DNA of 64,000 nt from Methanofervidicoccus sp. A16 (GCF_003351865.1 NZ_CP022242.1:744001-808000); one strand, 5' to 3'; shown: positions 1 through 9,197, counted from the first letter of the stretch. Notes: generated by a model not told the origin, from the letters alone. Made by a program: numbers and translations.

Positions 1-1
1 A

Positions 2-244
2 AATCCCTTTATGGGAGGTAGGTACCATTCCCTGGCAGTGCTCGAGGTGCCCAAGGACTTTGAGATCAGTGCTACTACTGTAGGTGAGGAGAGAATAGTG
101 ATGGGAATAAGGCACAGATATAAACCTATTGAAGGGGTGCAGTTTCACCCTGAGAGTGTCCTTACAGAGTGGGAGAGTAAGGAGGGTTTGAAGATAATTA
201 AGAACTTTGTGGATATTGCTAAGGAGTGGAGGGAGAGGAGATAA
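2..244 (+). CDS. trpG: Anthranilate synthase component II (glutamine amidotransferase), C-terminal part
   Basis: This is the 3' end of a gene that begins before the window; the frame is open from base 2. The visible 80 residues carry the end of a class I glutamine amidotransferase: RYHSLAV, then GVQFHPES with the His and Glu of the catalytic triad. The Cys nucleophile lies outside the window. In the family this subunit releases ammonia from glutamine for the TrpE subunit, which makes anthranilate in tryptophan synthesis. The HSLAV and HPESVLTE segments favour TrpG over PabA-like or carbamoyl-phosphate relatives, but a dual-use PabA cannot be excluded without the upstream gene. Confidence 0.85.
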   Translation, partial: NPFMGGRYHSLAVLEVPKDFEISATTVGEERIVMGIRHRYKPIEGVQFHPESVLTEWESKEGLKIIKNFVDIAKEWRERR

Positions 245-409
245 ATAAAATTAAGTAATTAAAAAAGATTTTGAAAACAAAAACTTCTATAACAGATATA
301 TAAAATTTTAAAAGTATAAACAGATATACCTCGATATATCTACTTCTGAATGTTAAAGGAAGGATGATCCTCTGGAATATCGTTTCATTTTCACTGATTA
401 TTTTATATT

Positions 410-976
410 AACCCTAGTTCCTATCAAGATTGTGATTAAAAAATAATAAAAATGATTATCATAAAAAAAATAATAAAAATCTTAAGAGGAATAATAATAA
501 AATTAATAAAATTCTGATAGATGTAAAAAATAAAATAACCCTTTCTTCCTATATGGGATACTGGATAAACAAGTAAGATTTCTTTTTAATTTTTTAGATA
601 TTATTATTTTATTTTTATAACCTTAGTTCCCATCAAAGTGATAATTAAAAGAATAATAAAAAGATAATTATTATATTTAAAAATCATAATGAAAATAATT
701 AATATAAAAACCATATAAATATCCTTAGGATCTTTCTGAACACTTAGGTAAGATAGGAGATCTTATTCTGGTATCCACTATATTAAAAGGTATTTAGAGG
801 ATCATTCCCCTCCAATCTTCTTTTTAAAATGTTATATCTGAGATATTTTTCTTTATTATTTTTATAATTATTTTTATTATTCTTAAAACTACCCTTTTGA
901 TAGGAAGTAGGGTTTTTATTAATAAATAATTATTATTTTTATTTTCTTTTAATTACAAGTGATGGGGACTAAGGTT
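410..976 (+). repeat. Family B inverted-repeat element (copy B1), split by a family A copy
   Basis: The left end at 410 reads AACCCTAGTTCCTATCAAG and the right end at 957-976 reads as the complement of a matching terminus (GATGGGGACTAAGGTT). The inner mark ATACTGGATAAACAAGTA lies at 558-575. Removing the family A copy at 619-912 leaves about 265 bp, close to the uninterrupted family B copy at 62671-62926, which has the same order of blocks in the opposite orientation. The element has no credible coding capacity. I infer an older B insertion into which an A element later jumped. Confidence 0.7.
619..912 (+). repeat. Family A MITE-like element (copy A1)
   Basis: The left terminus is AACCTTAGTTCCCATCAAAG and the right terminus is GATAGGAAGTAGGG, an imperfect inverted repeat of the left. 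The conserved core (about 727-845) contains AGGATCTTTCTGAACACTTA and a GAGGATCATT/CCTCCAATC block. TTTTTAT flanks the element at 612-618 and 913-919 and fits a 7-bp target duplication, although the T run makes the exact border uncertain. No coding capacity is seen. Confidence 0.75.
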
Positions 977-1094
977 TTAATAATAAGAATATAATTTTTT
1001 TTTAAGAAATAATATAAAAATCAAAGAATGATAAAAATGATTCTTATTTTTAAGAGTTAAATCATATCCTATATAAATTAACAGGTGAATAAAA

Positions 1095-1898
1095 ATGGAA
1101 GATAATAAAATAGAATCTCCTGAAAATAATAAAAAAATGGAAGATGGAAAAAAGACGGAGTATAAGAGAAAGAGGTACTCCTTTGAGGATCTTATAGCCT
1201 TGGCGGAGGAGATAAAAGATAAAGATCTAAGGGAAAAGGTTATAGAATTTCTAAAGAACCCCCTTCCAACACATAAAGATATTGAAAATACTAACATTCC
1301 CATTGAGGATTCACCTGCCAGTATTAGATGGCATCATAAGTATAAGGGGGGTTTAGTTGAACATACCATAGCTACAACGAAGATAGCGTTGAAGATAGCA
1401 GAGGCTCTTGAGGAGGTTTATGGTTTAAACATTAACAAAGATGTGCTGATAGCAGGGGGGCTACTTCATGACATTATGAAGCCCTTTAACTATATAGAGG
1501 ATAGTGAAGGTGAAGGGTACGATCATATCCCAAAGTTTCATTTAGAGCATCTTACATTAGCAGTTGCAGAACTCTACAAGAGGGATTTTCCGATAGAGGT
1601 TATAAAGGTGGTAGCCTCCCACCATGGGGAGTATGGCTCTATGAAACCAGATTCCATTGAGGGGTGGATACTTCACTATGCAGATACTATAGATGCATCT
1701 TTAAATGATATCGCCATCAGGATATGTCAGGCGAGGGCTAGGGATATAGGGGTAGATGAGGGTGAGATATACAACCTATTTACACCTTTAAAGATATACG
1801 AGATGAGGGTTAAAGAAGGTAAAGATAGATTAAAAGAGAAATTAAATGAGATATTCAATGTAGAGGGTGAAAAAGAGGAGGAAAATAGTTCCGAATAA
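1095..1898 (+). CDS. mptB: HD-domain metal-dependent phosphohydrolase, probably dihydroneopterin cyclic phosphate phosphodiesterase
   Basis: The 267-residue protein has a full HD-domain signature: His90 (GGLVEH), His125-Asp126 (LLHD), His176/His177 (ASHH) and Asp197 (YADT). The first 28 residues are charged and low in complexity. The stretch PASIRWHHKYKGGLVEH and the overall length resemble the methanogen MptB family, an Fe(II) enzyme that opens 7,8-dihydroneopterin 2',3'-cyclic phosphate in tetrahydromethanopterin synthesis. This assignment comes from memory of the family and a generic HD phosphohydrolase remains possible. The start is supported by AGGTGA at 1083-1088. The gene stands alone between repeats and a convergent neighbour. 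Confidence 0.65.
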   Translation: MEDNKIESPENNKKMEDGKKTEYKRKRYSFEDLIALAEEIKDKDLREKVIEFLKNPLPTHKDIENTNIPIEDSPASIRWHHKYKGGLVEHTIATTKIALKIAEALEEVYGLNINKDVLIAGGLLHDIMKPFNYIEDSEGEGYDHIPKFHLEHLTLAVAELYKRDFPIEVIKVVASHHGEYGSMKPDSIEGWILHYADTIDASLNDIAIRICQARARDIGVDEGEIYNLFTPLKIYEMRVKEGKDRLKEKLNEIFNVEGEKEEENSSE

Positions 1899-1985
1899 TT
1901 ATTAAATAATCATTATTATTTATTTTTTAATTTAACCTTAAATTTTTGCTCTTTTTATAAATATTATTTTTCTTATTTATTTGAT

Positions 1986-2432
1986 CTAACTACCAAGAAA
2001 GGAGTCATCACTTCTATTAATATTATCTTCTAAGATCTCTTCCTCCTCAACTATTTTTCCATCCTTCGTTCTCGGTGCAATATCCTTAACTATGGCTCTT
2101 ATATCTTCACCTTCCTCTGCAATAATCTTTACGTCTATACCTCCATGAACATCCCTGTCAAAATTTACAACTCCGCAGTAGGCAGCCTGTTTATTCAATA
2201 CGAACCTTGTAGAATTCCCTGAAATACCTTTCTCTAAAACCATTCTCGCAGCATCTAATATAGCCTGTCTTCTAATAAGTTCTTTAAGTTTCTTTAAACT
2301 CTTAGCCTCTGCAGTTAGTATGTTATTTTCATCGATGAGGATCTCAGCATCCCTGAATATATTTCGAACGGCCTTAATAACCTTCTCCCTATCCTCTGTT
2401 GGTTTAATTCTGGTTTTAATCTTTATAATCAT
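1986..2432 (-). CDS. UPF0201 family protein
   Basis: This 148-residue protein matches the archaeal UPF0201 family: an N-terminal ferredoxin-like half (MIIKIKTRIKPTEDREKV), then ELIRRQAILDAARMVL and a region with FVLNKQAAYCGVVNF and HGGIDVKI. The last 20 residues are acidic and variable. The family is conserved in archaea; its biochemical role is not established to my knowledge, although its fold has suggested nucleic-acid binding. Its start directly abuts the stop of the upstream aminotransferase gene, so the two are surely co-transcribed. Confidence 0.8.
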   Translation of the reverse strand: MIIKIKTRIKPTEDREKVIKAVRNIFRDAEILIDENNILTAEAKSLKKLKELIRRQAILDAARMVLEKGISGNSTRFVLNKQAAYCGVVNFDRDVHGGIDVKIIAEEGEDIRAIVKDIAPRTKDGKIVEEEEILEDNINRSDDSFLGS

Positions 2433-3569
2433 TTACATCCCTCCTAGGAGTGTCTCTCTTATTATCTCTACAGCCCTCTCGAGATACTCGTACTTAGTGG
2501 CGTAGGAGAGTCTAATATAATATTTACTACCCTCTCCAAAGGCCACTCCAGGGACTGCTAATACTCCTCTCTCCATCAACCTTTTAACAATCTCCTTTCC
2601 AGTTCCGTACTCCTCGGTGTTGGGAAATACATAGAAGGCTCCCTCGGGAGGATATAACTTAAATACATCCCTTAACCCCTTAACCATCAGATCCCTTCTC
2701 CCCCTGAATTCTTTAACCATCTCATATACACAACTCTGGTCCCCCCTCAATGCAGCAAGTGCTCCGTACTGGGCAAAGGATGTTGCACATGCAAAGGAGT
2801 ACTGGTGTATCTTCGTCATGTGATCTATAATCCTAAAATCACTGTTTAAATTTTCACTTACATAGAGATAGCCTATCCTCCACCCTGTCATAGCGTAGGT
2901 TTTAGAGAAACTGTTGACAACTATACAGTTGTCGGTGTATCTTATAGGAGAGTAGTGTTTTCTATCGTAGATGATCTTGTCATATACCTCATCTGAGATA
3001 ATTATTAGGTTGTAGTCCTCTGCAATATCGGAGATTCCCTTTACTTCCTCCTTACTCATTACCTTTCCAGTGGGATTTCCAGGAGTATTTACAACGATAC
3101 ATTTGGTTTTATCAGTTATGCTCTCCTTTACCTTTTCGATATCGAGGGAGAAATCCTCCTCAAGTTTTACAGGCACAGGTCTACCTTCACATAACTGGAT
3201 GAGGTTCCTGTAGGATAGAAAGGCTGGATCTGTGATTATTACTTCGTCTCCTCTATCCACAAGAGACATAAAGGATAACATCAAACCTTCTGAGGCTCCA
3301 CAGGTGATTATTATATTTTCTGGGGATATATCTAAGTTGTAGTCCATCTTTAACCTGTTGCTTATCTCTTTCCTAAGTTCGTATATTCCATTGTTGGGGG
3401 TGTAGTGGGTTTTTCCTTCGTCAAGGGCTCTTTTTGCAGCCTCTACTATATGTTTAGGTGTGGTAAAATCTGGTTCTCCAATGCCTAAGTTTATAGTATC
3501 TTTGGAAGAGGTGCTAAATATCTTTCTTATATCAGAGGAAGTTATAGCGAAACATCTCTTAGAGATCAA
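2433..3569 (-). CDS. aspC: Class I/II PLP-dependent aminotransferase (aspartate aminotransferase-like)
   Basis: This is a fold-type I aminotransferase of normal length (about 378 residues). Visible marks are LGIGEPDF near the N-terminus, CGASEG, NTPGNPTG, ISDEVYD, the PLP lysine in SFSKTYAMTGWRIGY and the carboxylate-binding Arg in YYIRLSYA. The family transfers amino groups between aspartate or aromatic amino acids and 2-oxoglutarate; the exact substrate cannot be read here. I place the start at the TTG at 3569 because AGGTGAT (3574-3580) lies five bases before it. The upstream in-frame GTG at 3578 is part of that ribosome-binding site. The product then begins LISKRC, as relatives do. Confidence 0.8.
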   Translation of the reverse strand: MISKRCFAITSSDIRKIFSTSSKDTINLGIGEPDFTTPKHIVEAAKRALDEGKTHYTPNNGIYELRKEISNRLKMDYNLDISPENIIITCGASEGLMLSFMSLVDRGDEVIITDPAFLSYRNLIQLCEGRPVPVKLEEDFSLDIEKVKESITDKTKCIVVNTPGNPTGKVMSKEEVKGISDIAEDYNLIIISDEVYDKIIYDRKHYSPIRYTDNCIVVNSFSKTYAMTGWRIGYLYVSENLNSDFRIIDHMTKIHQYSFACATSFAQYGALAALRGDQSCVYEMVKEFRGRRDLMVKGLRDVFKLYPPEGAFYVFPNTEEYGTGKEIVKRLMERGVLAVPGVAFGEGSKYYIRLSYATKYEYLERAVEIIRETLLGGM

Positions 3570-3637
3570 GGTTATCACCTATTTTAACCAGCAGAGTAAT
3601 GATAATAAAATTAATAAATAGTAAAAATAGTATTTAT

Positions 3638-3690
3638 AACCCTAGTCCTCATTAAGTGGTTATTAATAAAGAAATGATAAGAGTAATATT
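3638..3690 (+). repeat. Solitary end of an A/B-type inverted-repeat element
   Basis: AACCCTAGTCCTCATTAAG at 3638 matches the termini of the window's MITE-like repeats, but no partner end or conserved core follows before the next gene. It is best read as a decayed remnant. The rest of the 3570-3868 spacer is AT-rich with no further signal. Confidence 0.45.
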
Positions 3691-3868
3691 ATCTTTTTCC
3701 TTTAATGTTTAGTAATTAGGAAAGAAAAAAATTATTTGAGGATGAAATAGGAGTTTTTTATTTTAAATATTTTTTATTTTTTATTGTTTGATTATTTTAT
3801 TAAAAATTTTAAAATGGATATTATGTTCTAATAATATTTATTCTCTCTCCCCTCAAATCAAACTACAA

Positions 3869-4390
3869 CTATAAAGAGTTCAGCAAACTTATAAGAGATA
3901 GATATCTATCCTCTACTCTCTCAAGAGTGGTTAAATCGTACCTGTGAGTTTTCAACACGAGTATATTTTTATTATCTTTATATTTATCTACCATATAATC
4001 TGGTACCACAGGAATACCATTCTTAGATATAGGCATACCTAGATCTAACACTACCTTCTTTACAAAATCAGATACAGGATTTACCTCCACATCCCTGTTA
4101 AACTTGAGAGATTTAATATATTTCTTCCTCTCCTCTATATCTAAAAGATACTTCTCTATCTTTTCAGGAGAACCAATATTTAACTTACTCAATCCCTTTA
4201 CACTTTCAATTAGATCGTCAAAGGTCGCAGAGGAGATCTCAAAGATAGGAAAAGGGTTCAACTTCTTAACTCTATCCCTATATCCCTTAGAGATAATAAG
4301 CAATGAATACCTACCCTTCAATTTAGTGTTGTAGGGATCTACCACTGAATAATCCTCTATCCCTATATTTTTAGCAACATCCCTATACAT
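3869..4390 (-). CDS. Conserved protein of unknown function, translationally coupled to hmdB
   Basis: I do not recognise this family with certainty. The product is about 173 residues, soluble and cysteine-free, with a mixed alpha/beta composition. Two segments stand out: YSLLIISKGYRDRVKKLNPF and a C-terminal part with GIPVVPDYMV and LVLKTHRYDLTTLE. The preferred start is the ATG at 4390, which overlaps the hmdB stop as ATGTATAG and has AAGGTGGGAG just upstream. In-frame starts at 4417 and 4426 would lengthen the overlap to 35-44 bases. The coupling to hmdB suggests a role in the same pathway (FeGP cofactor of Hmd), but that is inference only. Confidence 0.6.
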   Translation of the reverse strand: MYRDVAKNIGIEDYSVVDPYNTKLKGRYSLLIISKGYRDRVKKLNPFPIFEISSATFDDLIESVKGLSKLNIGSPEKIEKYLLDIEERKKYIKSLKFNRDVEVNPVSDFVKKVVLDLGMPISKNGIPVVPDYMVDKYKDNKNILVLKTHRYDLTTLERVEDRYLSLISLLNSL

Positions 4391-5456
4391 CTTTGTGACT
4401 CCCACCTTCAACCTCATAGGAACCACGATTATCTCTTAACTTCGGTTTCAACCCTAACTCCTTTATCATTCTAACCACTTCCCTGAGATTTCCAGTCTTA
4501 GGATTGCCCACACCCTTTACATCTAATGGATAGTTTTCAGGTATCACAGTTGCTATATTACTTGCCCCTGCCAATAGTGCAAACTTCACAAGTTCAGGTC
4601 CTATGGTAGGAGTTGGAGAGGTTATCCTGATGTGAGGAAACATCAACCTCGTTATCGCAATAGTCTTCCCCTGCTCCAAGGCAGAACACCTTGGATGATT
4701 CTCCATAGGAGTACCTGGATAGGGATTGAAACCCATAATAGGTATTTCATCTACATCTAACTCCTTTAAAAATAGTAAATGCTCCACCCTATCCCTATAA
4801 CTCTCACCTATCCCTATCAACAATCCAGAGGATAACTCTATATTATACCTTTTAACAAGTTTGCAGATCTCCATCCTTCTATCTAAACTCTCCCCAGGTT
4901 TCAACCTTTCAAAGAGTTCTCTGTTGATAGTCTCCAAATTACAACATATGGTATCTATTCCATATTTTTTCAACTTCCTAATACTCTCCTCAGTTAGATC
5001 CCCTCCAGCATTAACTAAAACCTTCAAGTTGGTATTCTCCTTAACTATCCTTAGAGCCCTGATAACCTCTTTTCCTTCATATCCATGTCCAGAGGAGCAA
5101 CTTACCCGGCATATTCCACTTTTCTCTATGGCAATAGCACATCTCTTTATATCCTCGTCTGACAATCTAAAGGGTTCATAATAACCTACCTTAGAGGTAC
5201 CTGCTGCGAAACCACAGTAGAAACACTTTGGAGATATTTCACAAATATTTGTTATATGTATTGTGGAGGTTATCTCGATCTCCTTTATAAAGTAGTCTCT
5301 TACCTGGGAGGCTAAGTAAAAGAGTTTTATATAGTCCTCCAACTTGGAAATTTTAAATAGATTTAAAGCATCCTCCTTAGATATTAAACCATCTTTAACT
5401 GTAATTTCTCCATCTTTTAACTTTTGAAAATTCTTTTTTATTTTAGAGAAATCCAT
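4383..5456 (-). CDS. hmdB: Radical SAM protein HmdB (HcgA), FeGP-cofactor biosynthesis of [Fe]-hydrogenase
   Basis: This 357-residue radical SAM protein carries the unusual CX5CX2C cluster motif (Cys72, Cys78, Cys81; CEISPKCFYC) in place of the normal CX3CX2C. That spacing is a known hallmark of HmdB/HcgA. Other family marks are SGHGYEGKE, NAGGDLTEES and GFNPYPGTPMENHP. The protein is thought to help build the guanylylpyridinol cofactor of the [Fe]-hydrogenase Hmd, which reduces methenyl-tetrahydromethanopterin with H2. Hmd itself is not in the window. The start at 5456 has GGTGAT a few bases upstream. The next gene overlaps its stop codon. Confidence 0.88.
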   Translation of the reverse strand: MDFSKIKKNFQKLKDGEITVKDGLISKEDALNLFKISKLEDYIKLFYLASQVRDYFIKEIEITSTIHITNICEISPKCFYCGFAAGTSKVGYYEPFRLSDEDIKRCAIAIEKSGICRVSCSSGHGYEGKEVIRALRIVKENTNLKVLVNAGGDLTEESIRKLKKYGIDTICCNLETINRELFERLKPGESLDRRMEICKLVKRYNIELSSGLLIGIGESYRDRVEHLLFLKELDVDEIPIMGFNPYPGTPMENHPRCSALEQGKTIAITRLMFPHIRITSPTPTIGPELVKFALLAGASNIATVIPENYPLDVKGVGNPKTGNLREVVRMIKELGLKPKLRDNRGSYEVEGGSHKDV

Positions 5457-5567
5457 TAAATCACCATCATAATGATATTAATTATTTTTAATTAAGGTTT
5501 TAATATTTTTATTATTATTAATTTTTCTATTAAATGATAATGATTGGTGTTATAAAAATAAAAATAA

Positions 5568-6473
5568 TTAATCCCTCTCTAATATCTGAACACCTGAACC
5601 TACCTTAGTGTGATATACAGGACATCCCCATACCTCATTAAGTATCTCCTTTATCTTAGACACCTCGCCCTCCTTAGGTACAATTATCACCCCAGGCCCA
5701 GATCCACTTATAGTTATACCATAAACTAGATCCCTTACCTCCTCCTTCACCTCTGAATATCCAGGTATTAACTGAGATCTATAAGGTTCAACAATCTTAT
5801 CCCCCATCATACACCTTCCAAAGAGTTCCACATCATCCTTAAAGAGACTGTAGATCATCCCACAGGCTTTCCCTACGTTATTCACCATAGATCTGAGAGG
5901 TACGCTATCTGGAAGTATCTCCCTCGCCTTCTTTGTAGACACCTCTATATCTGGGAGGGCTACCACTACCTCAAAATCCACAGGTATGTGTAAAACTTCT
6001 AAGGGATCGTAGTTGATCACCATTGTAAAACCGCCGTATATTGCAGGTGCAACGTTATCCGCATGGGGGAACCCTGCAGAGATAGACTCACCTAAGGATG
6101 CATATTTAACAAGTTCCAGTTTAGAGAGGTTCAAGTTGAACAGTTCATTCATGGCAAAGGCAACCCCCGCAGAGGAGGCTGCACTACTCCCTAAACCACT
6201 ACCAGGTCTGATTCCCTTCTCGATCTCTATCTTTACTCCTTCCTCGATGTTGAAATCCTTTATCATCTCCCTTGCAACAACACCAGCAGTGTTTCTATCA
6301 ACATCTGTAGGTATCTTCTCTGCCCCTTTTCCCTTTAGAGATATACTTATGCCTTCTTTAGATCTTGAGAGGGTTATTGTGTCGTATGGTTCAGAGAGTG
6401 CAAGTCCAAAGATGTCGTAACCAGGTCCTAAGTTTGCAGAGGTTGCAGGTGAGGTTACCTTTATTCTCTCCAT
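5568..6473 (-). CDS. thrB: Homoserine kinase (GHMP family)
   Basis: The protein has 301 residues, the usual ThrB length, and begins with the family's [15 protein letters not shown]. The ATP-binding glycine-rich loop is [14 protein letters not shown] at residues 90-103, and the third GHMP motif is [12 protein letters not shown] near the end. It phosphorylates homoserine for threonine synthesis. [13 protein letters not shown] fits ThrB better than other GHMP kinases such as mevalonate or shikimate kinase. An ATP-independent locus is formed: both flanking spacers are AT-rich. The start ATG at 6473 follows a weak AAGGTGAAAC-type site. Confidence 0.92.
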   Translation of the reverse strand: MERIKVTSPATSANLGPGYDIFGLALSEPYDTITLSRSKEGISISLKGKGAEKIPTDVDRNTAGVVAREMIKDFNIEEGVKIEIEKGIRPGSGLGSSAASSAGVAFAMNELFNLNLSKLELVKYASLGESISAGFPHADNVAPAIYGGFTMVINYDPLEVLHIPVDFEVVVALPDIEVSTKKAREILPDSVPLRSMVNNVGKACGMIYSLFKDDVELFGRCMMGDKIVEPYRSQLIPGYSEVKEEVRDLVYGITISGSGPGVIIVPKEGEVSKIKEILNEVWGCPVYHTKVGSGVQILERD

Positions 6474-6687
6474 AGTTTCACCTTGATAATATTATAAAAG
6501 TTCCCATAATAAAAAATAATTATGATAAAAATTATAAAAAATAAAAGAATAAAAAACTAAAAAAAGGTATTAAAAAATTCTACGTTTCTCCAGTATCTAA
6601 TGTAGTCTAGAAAAAATGAGAGTTTATTTTACTTTTTTGCTGTATTAGATTTATTTAAAATATTTTTATTATTTACATTATAAAACA

Positions 6688-7056
6688 TCACTCCCTATGG
6701 AGATGGATCAAAAACACCCCACCGATAACATCTCCCTTTTTAACCTGTCCATCTTTAAAGGCGATAAATACTCCATGCTTACCCTTCCTTTCAGAGTCAA
6801 AAGGTGAGGATATCTCTTCCCCTATGGATACAGTTACTCCAATGGGATGTTTCTCATAACCGTCGATAATGGTAACAGTGCAGGAAGGTATATCTATAGG
6901 TTCTATCTTTACAGTTTTTACCTCTCCACTTTTAAAATTTACATCCTCATCTGCTATAATAGGTATCCTCTTACCACTTATCTCCAATTCGATCCTACCC
7001 TTCTTCTTTTTTATAGATTCTTCGATATCATGAATAATACCACTAACTTTGAACAT
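6688..7056 (-). CDS. Conserved small archaeal protein at the end of the ATP synthase operon (possibly DUF22 family)
   Basis: The 122-residue protein is soluble and predicted mostly beta, with IELEISGKRIPIIAD, a central TVTIIDGYEKHPIGVTVSIGE and a closing GDVIGGVFLIHLHRE. I recall related proteins beside atpD in Methanocaldococcus and think they belong to the small archaeal DUF22 family, but that name is uncertain. It starts three bases after atpD ends, with GAGGAGGGTT inside the atpD tail as its ribosome-binding site, so it is part of the same transcript. No catalytic motif is visible, and a direct role in the ATPase is not shown. Confidence 0.6.
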   Translation of the reverse strand: MFKVSGIIHDIEESIKKKKGRIELEISGKRIPIIADEDVNFKSGEVKTVKIEPIDIPSCTVTIIDGYEKHPIGVTVSIGEEISSPFDSERKGKHGVFIAFKDGQVKKGDVIGGVFLIHLHRE

Positions 7057-7058
7057 AC

Positions 7059-7697
7059 TTAACCCTCCTCCCTGGCACTTATTCTCGTTTTAATCAGTTT
7101 CAGTCTGAAGAAGTTCTCCCTCTCCATCTCGTCCAGTCTCATTGCTATATACTTCTTCATCTCCTCCAACTTAGGGATTATCACGTACTCTAAGGCATTA
7201 ACTCTCCTCTTTGTAGTAATTATCTCCTCTGCAAGTAGTTTTATAGAGGTTTCTATCTCCGCCAGTTCCACTATAAGTTCCAAAGATTCCTCAAATGCCC
7301 TTGCAGCATCATCTACCTTGGAGGATACACCGTAAGGCCCATAACCTCTCGAAGATATATCCCTCCTTACATTCTCCACTTCCATAACAGGTACAGTAAC
7401 GCCCATTATGTTCCTTGAGTCTATGTCCAAATTAATATTTGGGTTTTTTGATGCAAAGGAAACCTCTTTAACTGCTAATGTACCCATTACAGCCTCTGCC
7501 ATTATTAGATTTCTATAGGCTTCACTTAGGGCCTTATTTACCTTCTCTCTTATTCCTGAGGCCTGCTCAATTATATCGAAAAACTCCATTATAAGCGCAT
7601 CTCTCTTCTGTTTCAAGAGTTTATGCCCCTTCTGGGCAAGTTTAATTTTGTTCTTAAGTTTTAACAACTCCATCCTTGTAGGGTTGACCTCTGCCAT
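7059..7697 (-). CDS. atpD: A-type ATP synthase subunit D
   Basis: This 212-residue subunit forms the central rotor shaft of the A1 domain. The sequence begins [19 protein letters not shown] and is dominated by two long helical regions (about residues 8-60 and 125-205) that would pair as the shaft's coiled coil. The Gly-rich YGPYGVS segment lies between them. The start at 7697 has AAGGTG upstream, and about 60 bases separate it from atpB. It is the last canonical subunit of the operon; the small gene at 6688-7056 follows directly. Confidence 0.95.
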   Translation of the reverse strand: MAEVNPTRMELLKLKNKIKLAQKGHKLLKQKRDALIMEFFDIIEQASGIREKVNKALSEAYRNLIMAEAVMGTLAVKEVSFASKNPNINLDIDSRNIMGVTVPVMEVENVRRDISSRGYGPYGVSSKVDDAARAFEESLELIVELAEIETSIKLLAEEIITTKRRVNALEYVIIPKLEEMKKYIAMRLDEMERENFFRLKLIKTRISAREEG

Positions 7698-7756
7698 ACT
7701 TACACCTTTTAAAAATAGAATTATTATAAAAAATAATAATAAAAAAGTTAAAATAG

Positions 7757-9145
7757 TTATTTCTTAGGTAAGTACTTCTCTATTAACTCCTCAGGTATTC
7801 TCTTCAACTCCTCTTTTGGTAGTATAGTCAACAATTCCCAACCTATATCTAAAGTTTCCTCTATACTTCTATCTTCATCTTTACCCTGACTGACAAACCT
7901 CTTCTCAAATTCATCTGCGAATCTCAGGTAGGCCCTATCCCTCTCAGTAAGTGCCTCTTCTCCAACAACTGCAACAAGATCTCTTAAACTTCTACCCTCT
8001 GCATAGGCTGCGTAGATCTGACTGATAACCTTTGAATGATCTTCCCTAGTCTTACCTGCACCCTGTCCCTTTGAGGCAAGTCTTGAAAGGGATGGAAGTA
8101 TGTCTATTGGTGGATATATACCCTTCCTGTGCAACTCTCTTGAGAGCACTATCTGTCCCTCTGTAATATAACCTGTTAAGTCAGGTATTGGGTGGGTAAT
8201 ATCGTCATGGGGCATGGTAAGTATCGGTATCTGGGTGATAGTTCCCTTCTTACCTTTTACCCTACCTGCTCTCTCATATAAGGTAGCTAAGTCCGTATAC
8301 ATGTATCCTGGATAACCTCTTCTACCAGGTACCTCGTTCCTTGCTGCAGCGATCTCCCTTAGAGCCTCACAGTAGTTGGTCATGTCTGTAAGTATAACTA
8401 GGACGTGCATGTCCTTCTCGTATGCCAAGTACTCTGCAGTAGTTAGTGCAATTCTTGGAGTTAGAATCCTCTCAATAGCTGGATCGTCTGCAAGGTTTAT
8501 GAATACTACAGCCTTCTCAAGGGCTCCTGTTTTTTTGAACTCCTCCATAAAGAAGTTTGCCTCCTCGGAAGTAATACCCATAGCTGCAAATACTACTGCA
8601 AACTGCTCTCCTTCTCCCCTAACTTTTGCCTGCCTTGCAATCTGCACTGCCAACTCGTTGTGTGGAAGACCTGAACCTGAGAATATAGGTAGTTTTTGTC
8701 CTCTAACTAAGGTATTTGGACCATCTATTGTAGAGATACCAGTCTGAATAAAATCGTTAGGATTCCTTCTAGATACAGGATTTAGAGGATAGCCGTTGAT
8801 ATCCATTTTCTTCTCAGGTATGATCTCAGGTCCTCCATCTATAGGTTTCCCTGCTCCGTTAAATATTCTCCCTAACATCTCTAAGGATACTCCGATCTTA
8901 GCAGTTTCCCCAGTGAATCTTACCTTTGTTCTATCTGTACTTAGTCCAGAGGTACCTTCAAATACCTGTACAACAGCAATATCTTCCCTAGCCTCTAAAA
9001 CCTGTCCTGTTCTCTTCTCACCACTTGGAGTTATTACCTCAACAATTTCTCCGTATGCAACTCCTTTAACACCTTCTACTATCAACAGAGGACCTGCAAT
9101 ACTTGATACTGATGTGTATTCTACGTACTTGTCTAGGGCCTCCAT
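7757..9145 (-). CDS. atpB: A-type ATP synthase subunit B (regulatory nucleotide-binding subunit)
   Basis: The 462-residue protein is the B subunit of the A1 hexamer. In place of a Walker A motif it has the family's [19 protein letters not shown], so it binds but does not hydrolyse nucleotide. [20 protein letters not shown] and [20 protein letters not shown] are further signatures. It alternates with AtpA in the head. The start at 9145 follows AGGAGGGTT, and the gene is separated from atpA by about 50 bases of AT-rich spacer. Confidence 0.97.
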   Translation of the reverse strand: MEALDKYVEYTSVSSIAGPLLIVEGVKGVAYGEIVEVITPSGEKRTGQVLEAREDIAVVQVFEGTSGLSTDRTKVRFTGETAKIGVSLEMLGRIFNGAGKPIDGGPEIIPEKKMDINGYPLNPVSRRNPNDFIQTGISTIDGPNTLVRGQKLPIFSGSGLPHNELAVQIARQAKVRGEGEQFAVVFAAMGITSEEANFFMEEFKKTGALEKAVVFINLADDPAIERILTPRIALTTAEYLAYEKDMHVLVILTDMTNYCEALREIAAARNEVPGRRGYPGYMYTDLATLYERAGRVKGKKGTITQIPILTMPHDDITHPIPDLTGYITEGQIVLSRELHRKGIYPPIDILPSLSRLASKGQGAGKTREDHSKVISQIYAAYAEGRSLRDLVAVVGEEALTERDRAYLRFADEFEKRFVSQGKDEDRSIEETLDIGWELLTILPKEELKRIPEELIEKYLPKK

Positions 9146-9197
9146 GGTTAACCCTCCTTTTTATTATTATAATAATTATAAAAAATTAAAAATTAAT

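Noticed and set aside
977-1303. 108-codon minus-strand frame overlapping the start of the HD protein gene
   Set aside because: Low-complexity Ser/Phe/Leu-rich product, antisense to a well-supported conserved gene, no ribosome-binding site.
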